DNA of 64,000 nt from Methanohalophilus sp. (lineage in GTDB: Archaea > Halobacteriota > Methanosarcinia > Methanosarcinales > Methanosarcinaceae), in NCBI RefSeq assembly GCF_030156785.1, contig NZ_JASGLW010000008.1, positions 1 to 64,000 of the forward strand, in the 5' to 3' direction. Shown here piece after piece: positions 30,761-40,011 of this stretch (position 1 is the first letter of the stretch; the number at the start of each line of letters is the position of its first letter). The translations under genes and the position numbers were made by a program. The notes beneath the pieces were generated by a model, which did not search any database, had not been told where the DNA came from, and worked only from the letters and a program-made list of their open reading frames with translations.

Positions 30761-31174
30761 TATTACACCTGCAAAATTTCATGTGTTAGACCGACATATT
30801 TTACACACGGTCTTATCAACCTTGTTATCGAATACTGTTCAAGACTGTACGCTATCCCATCGGAAACCCTGTCAATTCCAATAACACTATTGTGAGTTTG
30901 GGAGGATTTTCGGGTATTTATAGACGACACCTGATAAAATAAACGTTTGAATATATAGGTTTGCTTTCAATTAGGATGAATTTTCGGATATGTTTAAGTG
31001 AGATTGCAAAAATAATTTAAATACAAATTTCCGGATTGTCCCAAGGACATTTTGTCCAGATAGTTCTCGGGAGAGGGAACACATGAAAAGATAGTATTAT
31101 TCGGTTTATTACAGTGATCGCTACGACGGTGGTATTGATAAAGAGAGCAGATCTGGGAAAAGAAGGTGTGCCCT
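30761..31174. promoter_or_regulatory. acnA / corA divergent region with long corA leader
   Basis: About 410 bases between the divergent aconitase and corA genes. A TATA box (tttaaata, 31016-31023) points toward corA, placing its start near 31045 and leaving a leader of about 130 bases. Within it gtcc, ggac and a second gtcc (31036-31063 region) can pair in two exclusive ways, ggaca with tgtcc being one. No gene is visible; minus-strand frames here are not protein-like. Confidence 0.35.
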
Positions 31175-32239
31175 TTGTTAAGACACTCATCCAAGGTATC
31201 AACAAAAGCTGGTCTTCCTCCAGGCACATTGATGAAAGTTGGAGAAAAGCGGTGCGAGAAAACCACCATTTCTGTTATTGACTATGATTCAAAAAGCTTT
31301 GAAGAGCAAACTGTTGAAAGGGTGGAAGATATTTTCCCTTACAAGGATACAGCGAAAGTAACATGGATCAATGTGACCGGAATTGACAACATCGATGTTA
31401 TTGAGAAAATAGGTTCTTATTTTGGCCTGCATCCCCTTGTTCTTGAGGATATTCTCCACACGAACCAGCGCCCTAAGATGGAAGATTTTGGAGATTTCCT
31501 GTATATTGTTCTTAAAATGCTGTATTTTGAAGAAACAGAAAACGATATTATGGCAGAGCAGATAAGCCTGATTCTGGGGAAAAATTATGTGATTTCATTT
31601 CAGGAATCTGAGAAGGATGTATTTGGTCATCTGCGTGAAAGAATCCAAAAATCAAAAGGAAGGATCAGGACAATGGGGTCTGATTACCTTGCCTATAACC
31701 TGATGGATGCAATTGTGGACAATTATTACATCATGCTGGAAAGATTGGGGGAATATATTGATGACATCGAAAAAGAGTTAATCGGCGATCCCGACCGGGA
31801 AATACTGGAAGAGATAAATTACCTGAGAAGTGAGATGATTTTTCTGAGAAAAGCCGTCTGGCCACTAAGAGAAGTCATTCGTAATCTTGAGCGAAGAGAT
31901 TCACTTCTGATACAGGAAAAAACAGTGATTTTCCTGAGAGATCTTTATGATCATACTATACAAATAATAGATACCGTTGAAACTTACAAAGAAATGCTTT
32001 CCGGAATGATTGAACTGTATCTTTCCAGTGTAAGCAACCGTATGAACGAAGTTATGAAAACACTGACTATAATTGCAACAATTTTTATTCCCCTTAGTTT
32101 TATTGCAGGGGTTTATGGAATGAATTTCGAGTACATGCCAGAGCTACAATGGAGATGGGGGTATCCTGCAGTGTTGGTAGTGATGGTCATGATTCTTCTC
32201 TTAATGGTTTTCTATTTCAAGAAGAAAAGATGGCTCTGA
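31175..32239 (+). CDS. corA: CorA-type magnesium/cobalt channel
   Basis: A CorA family divalent cation channel of about 354 residues. The soluble N-terminal domain begins near STKAGLPPGT, a stretch shared by archaeal CorA proteins; the long helical part is charged, and two C-terminal helices flank the selectivity motif GMN (VYGMNFEYMPELQWRWGYP), ending in a basic tail KKKRW. I choose TTG 31175 with agaaggtg upstream; GTG 31166 overlaps that site, and ATG 31229 would remove conserved sequence. Cations allowed through cannot be decided between magnesium and cobalt. Convergent with the CNNM gene. Confidence 0.88.
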   Translation: MLRHSSKVSTKAGLPPGTLMKVGEKRCEKTTISVIDYDSKSFEEQTVERVEDIFPYKDTAKVTWINVTGIDNIDVIEKIGSYFGLHPLVLEDILHTNQRPKMEDFGDFLYIVLKMLYFEETENDIMAEQISLILGKNYVISFQESEKDVFGHLRERIQKSKGRIRTMGSDYLAYNLMDAIVDNYYIMLERLGEYIDDIEKELIGDPDREILEEINYLRSEMIFLRKAVWPLREVIRNLERRDSLLIQEKTVIFLRDLYDHTIQIIDTVETYKEMLSGMIELYLSSVSNRMNEVMKTLTIIATIFIPLSFIAGVYGMNFEYMPELQWRWGYPAVLVVMVMILLLMVFYFKKKRWL

Positions 32240-32323
32240 AAAAGCGGAGATGAAATTATTCATTAAAATCTCTCATTCTTGATTTTTCAAATCAGGTATT
32301 TTTCATAATAAGGGAATGGTAAA

Positions 32324-33337
32324 TCATACTCTCACGACAATTCCACGTAGTAGTCTCCCAAGTATATCGGAACCTGTTATGATTCGTTTTTCATCAGGTC
32401 CCCAATAGAGAAGGAGATCCATGTCAATAACATCATCATCCGGGTGTACTGAATAGACCTTCAGTCTCGGAATTACACTATCCAGTTTTGTATCAGGAGA
32501 TGTAATCACTATTGGGCGATGGCAATATGCAAAAGGATTAAATGGTTTTTCCCTGAAAAGGACATCTCTGAGGAAACCATCGGCATCCATTACCATTACA
32601 GGCTGGAAAAGGTGATCCGTTATTATTACCCACTTTTTACCAGATATATTAATCCTTTTGAGAAACGGATCGGAAGGTTCCCGTGTTATTTCCGGGAAAA
32701 CCGGAAGCCCATTTTCAATTGGAAGCGTAATAATGCTATCTGGATCTATGACAGAACCTTCCTCAGAAATACTTATGTCGTCAATTGAAAGGAAATTCAG
32801 AGCTCCAATACCTTCAAATCTTCCTATATCTGTTTTTGAAGATTTTATGTGTTTCTCAAGCATTATGCGGAAAGAATTTTCCTTGAAATAAGTCATCTGC
32901 TCTTTTCCAAGCCAGTGATCAAGCATCATAGCTGTAGGTTTTGCCACAGGGTAGAACAGAATTTGATATAACCTGACCATCGGCACAAGCTATGCACCAG
33001 CACTCATAGCTTTTCTTGTGAAGTAGGCCTGTGGGGCAATTTCTCCAAAACATGTGATAAAGACTGCTGAAAATATGAACGCTGCAGTTCCTGTCATAAC
33101 AGAATCAGTTAGCAGCGCAATTAAGACGTTAACACTAACATTACCCCATAACAATGTAGTTAGCAGGTAATTTGAATCCTTTCTTATTTCCAGTATTTTT
33201 GCTGCACTTTTGTTGCCAGCTTCTGCTTCGGTTTCAAGCCATAAGCGAGTTAAACCAAAAAGCCCTATCGTAAGCCCGGAAAACAAAGCAGATTGTACCA
33301 AACAAAGAAAAATCAGGATCCAGATGACTAGGTTCAT
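32324..33337 (-). CDS. CNNM/DUF21 transport-related membrane protein with one in-frame UAG (probable pyrrolysine)
   Basis: A 338-codon frame encodes a CNNM/CorC-like protein if the UAG at codon 116 (32990-32992) is read through. Residues 1-115 form the DUF21 membrane domain (LFSGLTIGLFGLTRLWLE, LLTTLLWGNVSVNV, CFGEIAPQAYFTRKAMSAGA); after the UAG the same frame continues LVPMVRLYQILFYPVAKP, which is the expected next part of the domain, and then a soluble region with CBS-like stretches. Spacing fits one residue at the UAG. CNNM proteins act in magnesium or cobalt handling, which suits the neighbouring corA. The gene would otherwise be called as two proteins of 115 and 220 residues. Confidence 0.8.
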
Positions 33338-33448
33338 ATTACTTCATTTACCCCAAATCGTGATCAGATTCATGTACACAATTGTATTATGTTAATTATG
33401 ATTTATATTGCTACCCATAGGGATTCATCCATATACTAAAATGATTCA

Positions 33449-33509
33449 GGATTGTTTGCGCTTTTTTTAATCGAATACTCCATTGGGTATTCCTGAATGC
33501 AAACAATCC
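33449..33509. repeat. Nested inverted repeat
   Basis: Perfect 11-bp arms ggattgtttgc (33449-33459) and gcaaacaatcc (33499-33509) enclose a second perfect pair, gaatac (33473-33478) and gtattc (33487-33492). In addition attcagg (33444-33450) and cctgaat (33492-33498) are inverted copies. It could be an operator, a cruciform or a small element; it lies 37 bases ahead of the small frame at 33546. Confidence 0.55.
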
Positions 33510-33545
33510 AAGACATTGCCTCCAAGTACTTAATATACCCAAAGT

Positions 33546-33713
33546 ATGGCTTCATTGTTTGTACATGGTATGAATCCTATCTCAAAAGAACAACATGATG
33601 TATTTTATTCAATTTTTGTTAATGAATTACTCGATCCTTACTCACTACTCTCAAAGAAACGAATTATTCAAAAAAGCAGAGCAGTTTTCGATGATTTTTA
33701 TGGGGGTAAATGA
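33546..33713 (+). CDS. Possible small protein, unknown
   Basis: A 55-residue frame starting at ATG 33546 and ending in TGA. Its composition looks protein-like (MASLFVHGMNPISKEQHD near the start, KSRAVFDDFYGG at the end) and it is the only frame in the region with this quality. There is no good ribosome site; a TATA-like ttaatata lies only about 10 bases upstream, too near for a normal promoter. No family recognised. It may be the start of a decayed gene. Confidence 0.3.
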   Translation: MASLFVHGMNPISKEQHDVFYSIFVNELLDPYSLLSKKRIIQKSRAVFDDFYGGK

Positions 33714-33901
33714 ACAAGAGTCTGAATTTATTGTTTCTTTGAAAATTATCTATTCCGTTTTTGGGTGTAGAATGATAATCGTAGATTTTTTATGTCTAAA
33801 ATGTGCGGTGGCTCAATCATCTTGCATAGCAATCTATGGGAAAATCATGAATTGATTTCATGAGATGCTATATTGAAAACACTGAATAATAAAAATAGAA
33901 A

Positions 33902-33976
33902 TGCTCCGATGGGGATTCGAACCCCAGTCACAGGAGTGAGAGTCCTGTATGATTGGCCGTGCTACACTATCGGAGC
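33902..33976 (-). tRNA. tRNA-Glu (CTC)
   Basis: On the minus strand the acceptor arms gctccga and tcggagc pair; the anticodon stem cagga/tcctg holds the loop ctctcac with anticodon CTC, reading GAG. The T loop is ttcgaat. CCA is not encoded. Confidence 0.95.
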
Positions 33977-34046
33977 ACACGTACTAACCACCTAAATACG
34001 GATTAATCTATATTAATTTTTTGTTCTAAAAAACTAGAGAGGTGGG

Positions 34047-35273
34047 TTATACAAACATCCCACCGGGTAGTGGCTGTTCGTCTTCCGTGGTAACCTTCTC
34101 AAAGGCATCAAGCAGATCCTTCATGGTAACTTCCTCCTCTCTGCGGCGGAGCACAAACATACCTGCTTCCTTCACAATAATCTTCAGGTCTGCACCACTG
34201 AGGCCGTTACTCATCTTTGCAAGTTTCTCAAGGTTCACGTCCTTTGCCAGATTCATTTGTCTGGTGTGAATCCTCAGGATTTCCAGCCTTGCCTTCTCAT
34301 CAGGAAGCGGAACTTCAATTATCCTATCAAACCTTCCCGGTCGAAGCAGTGCCGGGTCCAGCAAATCAATACGGTTTGTTGCCGCTATGATTTTGACATT
34401 GCCGCTGGGATCGAACCCGTCCATCTCGGACAATAACTGAAGCATTGTTCTGTTTACTTCAGCAGAACCCGTTGTACCGTCATGGGTTCTCATTCCGCCA
34501 ACGGCATCAATTTCATCAATGAACAAGATAGATGGTGATTTGTCCCTTGCGAGCTGGAAAACGTCTTTTACAAGCCTTGCGCCTTCACCGATAAACTTCT
34601 GCACAAGATCCGAGCCGGACATGCGGATAAACGTGGCATGTGCACTGGACGCCACAGCCTTAGCGATGAGTGTTTTCCCTGTGCCGGGTTCACCATACAA
34701 AAGGACGCCGCTTGGAGGTTCAATACCTATTTTCTCAAAAAGCTCGGGTTCTGTGAGTGGAAGCTCGACAGCCTCGATGACTTCTTTGAGCACGTCTTCC
34801 AGTCCTCCGATCATATCATAACTAATCCCCGGGGAATTAATTACTTCCATGACCTGCGCCCGCGCATCGGTGGCCTTGCTAAGTACGTCTATAATTGCAA
34901 ATGCCGCATTGATAGAAACCCTTGAGCCAATTTCAAGTCGGTGTGCAAGTTCAGGTGGAATGGTAGTCATAACTTCCTGATTATTGCCATGCTGGCGTAA
35001 CAGCGCCATGTCTCCATCTATCTCCATCACACTAGCTATAAAAAATGGTGGAGAGGTTACCCGATCCAGTTGCTCTTTAAGTTTGGATATTTCCTCGAGA
35101 TAGCTATTTGCGAGCAAATTTGATTCAAGCAATTTTGCTCTTAAGCCCTCGTTCTTAAGCTTAAGCTCCTCGATTTCTCGGACAAGGCTCTCATAATCCG
35201 TTTTTTCATTAAATGCAGCCGTGTTATCCGAGTTTTTAATCTCTGTGGGTGTTCCTGCATCAGCATCTGTCAT
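34047..35273 (-). CDS. pan: Proteasome-activating nucleotidase
   Basis: PAN (408 residues) is the hexameric ATPase that unfolds proteins and feeds them to the archaeal 20S proteasome. An N-terminal coiled coil (about residues 25-75), an OB domain (DGDMALLRQHGNNQEVMTTI) and an AAA+ domain follow one another: Walker A GEPGTGKT, Walker B ILFIDEIDAVGG, and ALLRPGRFDR. The C-terminus is GMFV, so the proteasome-docking motif (hydrophobic-Tyr-any) carries Phe in place of Tyr. Proteasome genes are not in this window. A tRNA-Glu lies just downstream. Confidence 0.93.
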   Translation of the reverse strand: MTDADAGTPTEIKNSDNTAAFNEKTDYESLVREIEELKLKNEGLRAKLLESNLLANSYLEEISKLKEQLDRVTSPPFFIASVMEIDGDMALLRQHGNNQEVMTTIPPELAHRLEIGSRVSINAAFAIIDVLSKATDARAQVMEVINSPGISYDMIGGLEDVLKEVIEAVELPLTEPELFEKIGIEPPSGVLLYGEPGTGKTLIAKAVASSAHATFIRMSGSDLVQKFIGEGARLVKDVFQLARDKSPSILFIDEIDAVGGMRTHDGTTGSAEVNRTMLQLLSEMDGFDPSGNVKIIAATNRIDLLDPALLRPGRFDRIIEVPLPDEKARLEILRIHTRQMNLAKDVNLEKLAKMSNGLSGADLKIIVKEAGMFVLRRREEEVTMKDLLDAFEKVTTEDEQPLPGGMFV

Positions 35274-35700
35274 GTGGACAGCCTATAGATATCATCCAAT
35301 ATAAACCCAACTATAGTATCTTCTTTTGCAGGCAAACGCTAAAAAATCTTTATTCACTGTTTTCACAATCACATTGTTAGTTTTTATTCATTCTTTGTTT
35401 TTCAATTTTAAAGCCAATAATAGATTTATTTCTGAATTTAAAGATTAAATAACACTTTAATACAGTCTAAAACTAACCCCTTCATTTCCACTGGAAATTA
35501 GTTATATATCTATAGATTATTGCTCTAATTAGTTTCTTGATATGTCGATAGAGCCATTAAAAATACAGGGCTTTTTGTATTATTATAGCTTATTATGGCA
35601 TTAAATTCTGCAAAAACAGTATTCTACAGTAATCTATTAGAAACATTTATATGTAATCAGTGTTTACTATTAATTTGTCAAATCACATTATATTTGTAAT
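35274..35700. promoter_or_regulatory. Control region upstream of the winged-helix gene
   Basis: A 427-base AT-rich stretch between divergent genes. It contains a perfect palindrome, atttcca-c-tggaaat (35484-35498), two bases before a TATA-like ttatatat (35502-35509), the position expected of an operator. A second TATA-like sequence (tttatatg, 35646-35653) lies nearer the gene. No reading frame is credible. Confidence 0.4.
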
Positions 35701-36438
35701 GTGAATTGTAACCACAACTTCACAATAAACTTGCAAGCCATCGTCAGAGGGGATGAGTGGTATTGCGAATTCATACGTCTGAGGGGATGGATGGATTCAT
35801 CAAGAGGCTTGAGGATGAAGGTTCGGCTAGAAGTGTTTGATGACGATGACAAGGAAATCGCCACTATCAGACTGGAAGGTGATGGCTGGGAACAGAAACT
35901 AATTCAATTCATCGAGATGATTGGTGACACGCAACCTCCATCAGTCGAATCTTCATCCAGGTCCATCCAACAACCACAGGTTCCTCCACAACCAGTGCCA
36001 CAAATGTTCTATCAATATTATCCTACCTGCTGGACACAATTTCCACCGCAGTATGCGCCTCAACAAAATACTCTTCCCGTACCACCACCCACCACTCAGG
36101 AACATATTGGGAAGCATGCTGCGGTGGAAAAGTCCAGCCGATTTGTTCGGAATGAGGCCACAGGTACTCCACTAACGATAAGTGAGAGGCTTGAACTGTT
36201 TTTGAAATATGAGTTTCCAAGGGTATGGGCCACTTCACAGGACATCCAACAACATTACGAAACCATCTACGGACCCATCAAACTGAGTACCGTTTCAACT
36301 TACCTCTCCAGAATGTTCCACAAAAACCTTGTTGAGAGGCGAGGCAACCGTAACCGCAGGGAATATCTTTTTGTTGGCGACGAAAATCCAGTTGAAAACA
36401 GCCAGAAAAATGCTCATTTATACCTTCACAGGGTATGA
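35701..36438 (+). CDS. Winged-helix domain protein with Pro/Gln-rich linker
   Basis: A 245-residue protein with a GTG start. Residues 1-75 form a small domain of strands ending in GDGWEQKLIQFIEMIGD; 80-145 is a linker rich in Pro, Gln and Tyr (PPQPVPQMFYQYYP); 155-225 looks like a winged helix (ISERLELFLKYEFPRVWATS, then LSTVSTYLSRMFHKNLVERR). It is probably a DNA-binding regulator; its own upstream region has a palindrome. I recognise no named family. ATG 35789 is an alternative start but would cut the first domain. Confidence 0.65.
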   Translation: MNCNHNFTINLQAIVRGDEWYCEFIRLRGWMDSSRGLRMKVRLEVFDDDDKEIATIRLEGDGWEQKLIQFIEMIGDTQPPSVESSSRSIQQPQVPPQPVPQMFYQYYPTCWTQFPPQYAPQQNTLPVPPPTTQEHIGKHAAVEKSSRFVRNEATGTPLTISERLELFLKYEFPRVWATSQDIQQHYETIYGPIKLSTVSTYLSRMFHKNLVERRGNRNRREYLFVGDENPVENSQKNAHLYLHRV

Positions 36439-36469
36439 TTTAAATTAGTGTATTTCCTAATTGAAGACA

Positions 36470-36712
36470 ATGTCTTCAGGTTCAAGTTTCCAAAAGGGCA
36501 TTTCATTGATTTTTTTAGGTATTTTTTTTCTTGTTATAGGATTAATAGTGAAAGCATTTGAGAACAGTGGAAGCAATTCAGAGTTTGGCGGAATTATTCT
36601 CATAGGGCCATTTCCCATTGCTTTTGGTTCTTCTCCTGAAATCACAACAACAATGTTGTTTGTCGGAGCTGCCCTCTTTATTTTCTATATGATCCTACGG
36701 AGGGGAGTATGA
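36470..36712 (+). CDS. DUF131 family membrane protein, copy 1
   Basis: An 80-residue protein with two membrane helices (about 11-30 and 56-75) around the stretch GGIILIGPFPIAFGSSPE, the mark of the archaeal DUF131 family, whose function is unknown. I use ATG 36470; an in-frame TTG at 36461 is possible. Its stop codon overlaps the start of the second copy (ATGATG). Confidence 0.75.
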   Translation: MSSGSSFQKGISLIFLGIFFLVIGLIVKAFENSGSNSEFGGIILIGPFPIAFGSSPEITTTMLFVGAALFIFYMILRRGV

Positions 36713-37002
36713 TGATTGGTGATTTTCTAATAATTGTGGGAATGATTTTGCTGATCTATGGTGTACTACTGATGGTAAAATCAGGCGTATCTTCACAAAA
36801 CAATGGTAAAAAACAAAATGGCAGCGATTCTGGTTTTGAAAATACGGTCAGGGAGCAATCGCATTTTTCCGGCGGTGGCGTGATAATGATTGGACCAATT
36901 CCAATAGTATTTGGCTCAGATAGCAAGGGAGCTGAAGTTGCGATGAAACTTGCTGTTGTGCTAGTTCTCCTCTATATTATACTGTTTGTCTTTTTCCGCT
37001 GA
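36709..37002 (+). CDS. DUF131 family membrane protein, copy 2
   Basis: A 97-residue paralog of the preceding gene with the same plan: helix, polar linker, GGVIMIGPIPIVFGSDSK, helix. The start overlaps the stop of copy 1, so the pair is translationally coupled and may form a heteromer in the membrane. Function unknown. uvrB follows after 46 bases. Confidence 0.75.
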   Translation: MMIGDFLIIVGMILLIYGVLLMVKSGVSSQNNGKKQNGSDSGFENTVREQSHFSGGGVIMIGPIPIVFGSDSKGAEVAMKLAVVLVLLYIILFVFFR

Positions 37003-37048
37003 CTACAGGATTACATATTTACACTTTCAAAACACACTGTGAAATGCA

Positions 37049-39025
37049 ATGCCATCGTTTGAACTTGTGTCAGAATTTGCTCCGAAAGGCTCCCAGCCAC
37101 AGGCAATAGAAAAGCTTAGTACCGGTATTCTGGAAGGACACAAACACCAGACATTGCTGGGTGTCACAGGTTCGGGGAAGACGTTCACAATGGCCAACGT
37201 GATTCAAAACGTGCAACGGCCAACACTCGTCATAGCACACAATAAAACACTTGCAGCACAGCTGTTTTCTGAATTTCGTGACTTTTTTCCTAACAACGCT
37301 GTGGAATATTTTGTCAGCTACTATGATTATTACCAACCGGAAGCCTACCTACCGACAACTGACACGTATATAGAAAAAGATTCACACGTAAACGATGAAA
37401 TTGACCGTCTTAGGTTGTCTACAACACGTTCTCTTCTTGAACGCAGGGATGTCATTGTTGTTGCGAGTGTTTCCTGTATTTACAATCTTGGTTCACCACA
37501 GGAATGGCGAAACATGTCTATTTTCCTTAAACAGGGCGAGGAAATCGGCAGGAAAGAACTATTCGGAAGACTGGTGGACATCCAGTACAACAGGAATGAA
37601 ATTGAATTTACGCAAGGCACATTCCGTTCACGTGGTGACACTGTAGAGATATTCCCGGCGCAGGATAATCGGGCTGTCAGGGTTGAGCTGTTTGGGGATG
37701 AAATTGACAGACTTAGCTATTTTGAACCCCTAACGGGCAAAACGATTGCAGAAGTTGATCCTGAATCAAATGTTATGATCTATCCAGCCAAGCATTTTGT
37801 TATGCCAATGGAACACATGGATCGGGCTCTGAGGTCCATTGAAAAGGAAATGGAGGCAAGGGTCGCAGAACTTGAATCTGAAAACCGTCTTATTGAAGCC
37901 CAGAGGCTTTCCCAGCGTACTAAGTTTGATATTGAGATGATTGAAGAGTTGGGTTACTGCAACGGAATTGAAAATTACTCACGCCATTTTGACGGCAGGA
38001 TGCCGGGCGAACCCCCGTCTTCGCTGCTGGATTTCTTCCCTGATGATTACATAACTTTTATCGATGAATCCCATGTAACTATCCCCCAGATAAGGGGGAT
38101 GCATAATGGCGACAGGGCACGGAAAAAATCCCTGGTTGAATACGGATTCAGGCTTCCTTCGGCTTTTGACAACCGACCGCTTAACTATGAAGAGTTCGAG
38201 CAACGCTTGAACCAGACCATCTATGTTTCTGCGACCCCCGCAGATTATGAGCTGGAATTGAGCACTCAGGTGGTGGAACAGATTATTCGTCCTACAGGGC
38301 TCGTTGATCCTGAAGTTTATGTAAGACCTGTGAAGAATCAGATTGATGACCTGATGGCTGAGATCAGGAACGTTACCAAAAAAGGTTACAGAACTCTTGT
38401 TACAACTCTCACCAAAAAAATGGCGGAAGATCTGACTGATTACCTTCTTGAGATGGGAATTAAAGTTCGCTATATGCACTCGGACATCGATACACTTGAA
38501 AGGGCGGAAATTGTACGCTCCCTCCGAAAAGGAGAATTTGATGTACTTGTGGGAATTAATCTTCTCAGGGAAGGGTTAGATATTCCGGAGGTATGCCTTG
38601 TTGCGGTGTTGGATGCGGACAAGGAAGGTTTCCTGAGATCGGAACGCTCTCTTATACAGACAATTGGTCGTGCTTCGCGAAATGTTGACGGCTATGCTAT
38701 TCTTTACGCTGACAAAGTAACAGGTTCCATGCAAAGGGCCATGGCTGAGATGGATCGTAGGCGGAATCTCCAGCTTGAGTATAACAAAATTCATGGCATT
38801 ACTCCTCAGAGTATCACTAAAGCTATTCAGCGGGAACTCGTGGAGTCAGAAGAATCGCTAGTTGAATCGGTGCCAGAATTTGCAATTGCCGAAAACCTGT
38901 CACCTCTTGAGCTTCAGGATATGATTATTGACCTCGAATCTGAAATGCATGAAGCTGCCCGGAATCTTGAATTTGAGAGGGCTGCAATGCTCAGGGACAA
39001 GATCCGTGTTTTGAAGGAAGATTAA
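37049..39025 (+). CDS. uvrB: Excinuclease ABC subunit B
   Basis: UvrB (658 residues) verifies DNA damage and loads UvrC in nucleotide excision repair. Walker A GVTGSGKT is at 38-45; the damage-probing beta hairpin region [20 protein letters not shown], the helicase motifs (IDESH, RASRN) and the C-terminal UVR domain ([17 protein letters not shown]) are all there. This bacterial-type system is common in Methanosarcina relatives and probably came by old transfer. uvrA and uvrC are not in the window. A short hairpin (aaccct/agggtt, 39065-39083) follows. Confidence 0.96.
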   Translation: MPSFELVSEFAPKGSQPQAIEKLSTGILEGHKHQTLLGVTGSGKTFTMANVIQNVQRPTLVIAHNKTLAAQLFSEFRDFFPNNAVEYFVSYYDYYQPEAYLPTTDTYIEKDSHVNDEIDRLRLSTTRSLLERRDVIVVASVSCIYNLGSPQEWRNMSIFLKQGEEIGRKELFGRLVDIQYNRNEIEFTQGTFRSRGDTVEIFPAQDNRAVRVELFGDEIDRLSYFEPLTGKTIAEVDPESNVMIYPAKHFVMPMEHMDRALRSIEKEMEARVAELESENRLIEAQRLSQRTKFDIEMIEELGYCNGIENYSRHFDGRMPGEPPSSLLDFFPDDYITFIDESHVTIPQIRGMHNGDRARKKSLVEYGFRLPSAFDNRPLNYEEFEQRLNQTIYVSATPADYELELSTQVVEQIIRPTGLVDPEVYVRPVKNQIDDLMAEIRNVTKKGYRTLVTTLTKKMAEDLTDYLLEMGIKVRYMHSDIDTLERAEIVRSLRKGEFDVLVGINLLREGLDIPEVCLVAVLDADKEGFLRSERSLIQTIGRASRNVDGYAILYADKVTGSMQRAMAEMDRRRNLQLEYNKIHGITPQSITKAIQRELVESEESLVESVPEFAIAENLSPLELQDMIIDLESEMHEAARNLEFERAAMLRDKIRVLKED

Positions 39026-39116
39026 CCCTAAATATTATGCAATACTTGCAATACCTGATGGAAAACCCTCTGCCGAAAGGGTTATATCTAAAAAAAGGCT
39101 ATGAAGGGATACCCGT

Positions 39117-39188
39117 GCGCTGATGGTCTAGTGGCTATGACTGAGGCCTTCCAAGCCTTAAACCCGGGTTCGAATCCCGGTCGGCGCA
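39117..39188 (+). tRNA. tRNA-Gly (TCC)
   Basis: Acceptor arms gcgctga (39117-39123) and tcggcgc (39181-39187) pair with one G-U; the anticodon stem gaggc/gcctt holds the loop cttccaa with anticodon TCC, reading GGA. T loop ttcgaat. CCA is not encoded. Confidence 0.95.
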
Positions 39189-39324
39189 TTTCACCCCTTT
39201 TGTTTTTACATTACAACAGTTTTTTATTCCATAGTGATTCTATTTTCCATTATGAGAAGCTTTTCTGTTGGAAAGGTCATTGAAAGGCTGAAACTAACGA
39301 TCAAATCGGCTTGAGGTTTATTGC

Positions 39325-39816
39325 ATGTATAGTGAAAAAGCACCATTAAGTGCTGCGATGAAAGTTTTTCTGTGGGGAGTTTTTTGCATATTGCTGGCAG
39401 TGACTGCCTTTTCTTATTTCTCACTATTTGGTTTCGGGGCAGATCGCGAAGAATTCTACATTGTAGCTTTTGTTTTTGTGGTTTATTCGATTGCAATGCA
39501 GGGTATCCTGAAATTGAAATATTCGGTAAGCTCGGAAGGTGTGCTTGTGAGTTACCCGCCCCTGAAATACCGGATTCCTTTTTCTGAAATCGAATCTGTG
39601 GAACTTGAGCCCGGACTGGGTGTTTACATGGGTTGGGGCTTACGGGTACATGGAAGGACCCTTGTTTTTGCAAGTTCTCATGACACGGGTGTGCGAATCA
39701 GAAAGAATAACGGGTATTTCAGAAGCGTTATCCTTGTGAGTTCCAACCCTGAAAGGCTCAAAAGCCAGATCGAAAGCATGATGGGAAGCATGGCAAATAC
39801 AGAGAAAAGAAGTTGA
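39325..39816 (+). CDS. Membrane protein with PH-like domain
   Basis: A 163-residue protein: two membrane helices (about 11-33 and 44-62) followed by a soluble domain of strands (KYSVSSEGVLVSYPPLKYRI, then PFSEIESVEL) in the pattern of bacterial PH domains, which often read [IPY]PFSEI at this place. Role unknown; perhaps membrane or cell-envelope related. It stands between two tRNA genes and seems to be a single-gene unit, with gaggt upstream of the ATG. Confidence 0.65.
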   Translation: MYSEKAPLSAAMKVFLWGVFCILLAVTAFSYFSLFGFGADREEFYIVAFVFVVYSIAMQGILKLKYSVSSEGVLVSYPPLKYRIPFSEIESVELEPGLGVYMGWGLRVHGRTLVFASSHDTGVRIRKNNGYFRSVILVSSNPERLKSQIESMMGSMANTEKRS

Positions 39817-39883
39817 AAATAGATTGAAATATCTCATTTTCGTAACATTAATATGCCAGTGCGCTATCTGTTAGCTATCTTTT

Positions 39884-39971
39884 GCGGGGGTTGCCCAGCC
39901 AGGCCAAAGGCGCAGGGCTTAGGACCCTGTCTTGTAGAAGTTCGTGGGTTCGAATCCCACCCCCCGCACCA
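39884..39971 (+). tRNA. tRNA-Leu (TAG)
   Basis: Class II tRNA with acceptor arms gcggggg (39884-39890) and cccccgc (39961-39967), anticodon stem caggg/ccctg, loop cttagga with anticodon TAG (reads CUA), long variable arm, T loop ttcgaat and encoded CCA. This is a normal leucine tRNA, not an amber reader, which would need anticodon CUA. Confidence 0.95.
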
Positions 39972-40011
39972 ATCTTTTGTGATATAGTTAACTAGGAAAA
40001 ATACCACTCTT

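Larger units (their letters stand above)
33338..33901. other. Intergenic stretch with inverted repeats
   Basis: About 560 bases between the CNNM gene and tRNA-Glu. It holds a nested inverted repeat (33449-33509), a possible 55-residue frame (33546-33713), and at 33823-33845 a short segment similar on the minus strand to the relic near 5600 (RLLCKM against RLLYRM), perhaps another transposase remnant. Nothing else is supported. Confidence 0.35.

Noticed and set aside
39884-39971. tRNA with TAG in the anticodon loop as an amber-reading tRNA
   Set aside because: Anticodon TAG reads CUA (leucine); an amber reader needs anticodon CTA. Acceptor, long variable arm and loop match a normal tRNA-Leu. 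No tRNA-Pyl lies in the window.
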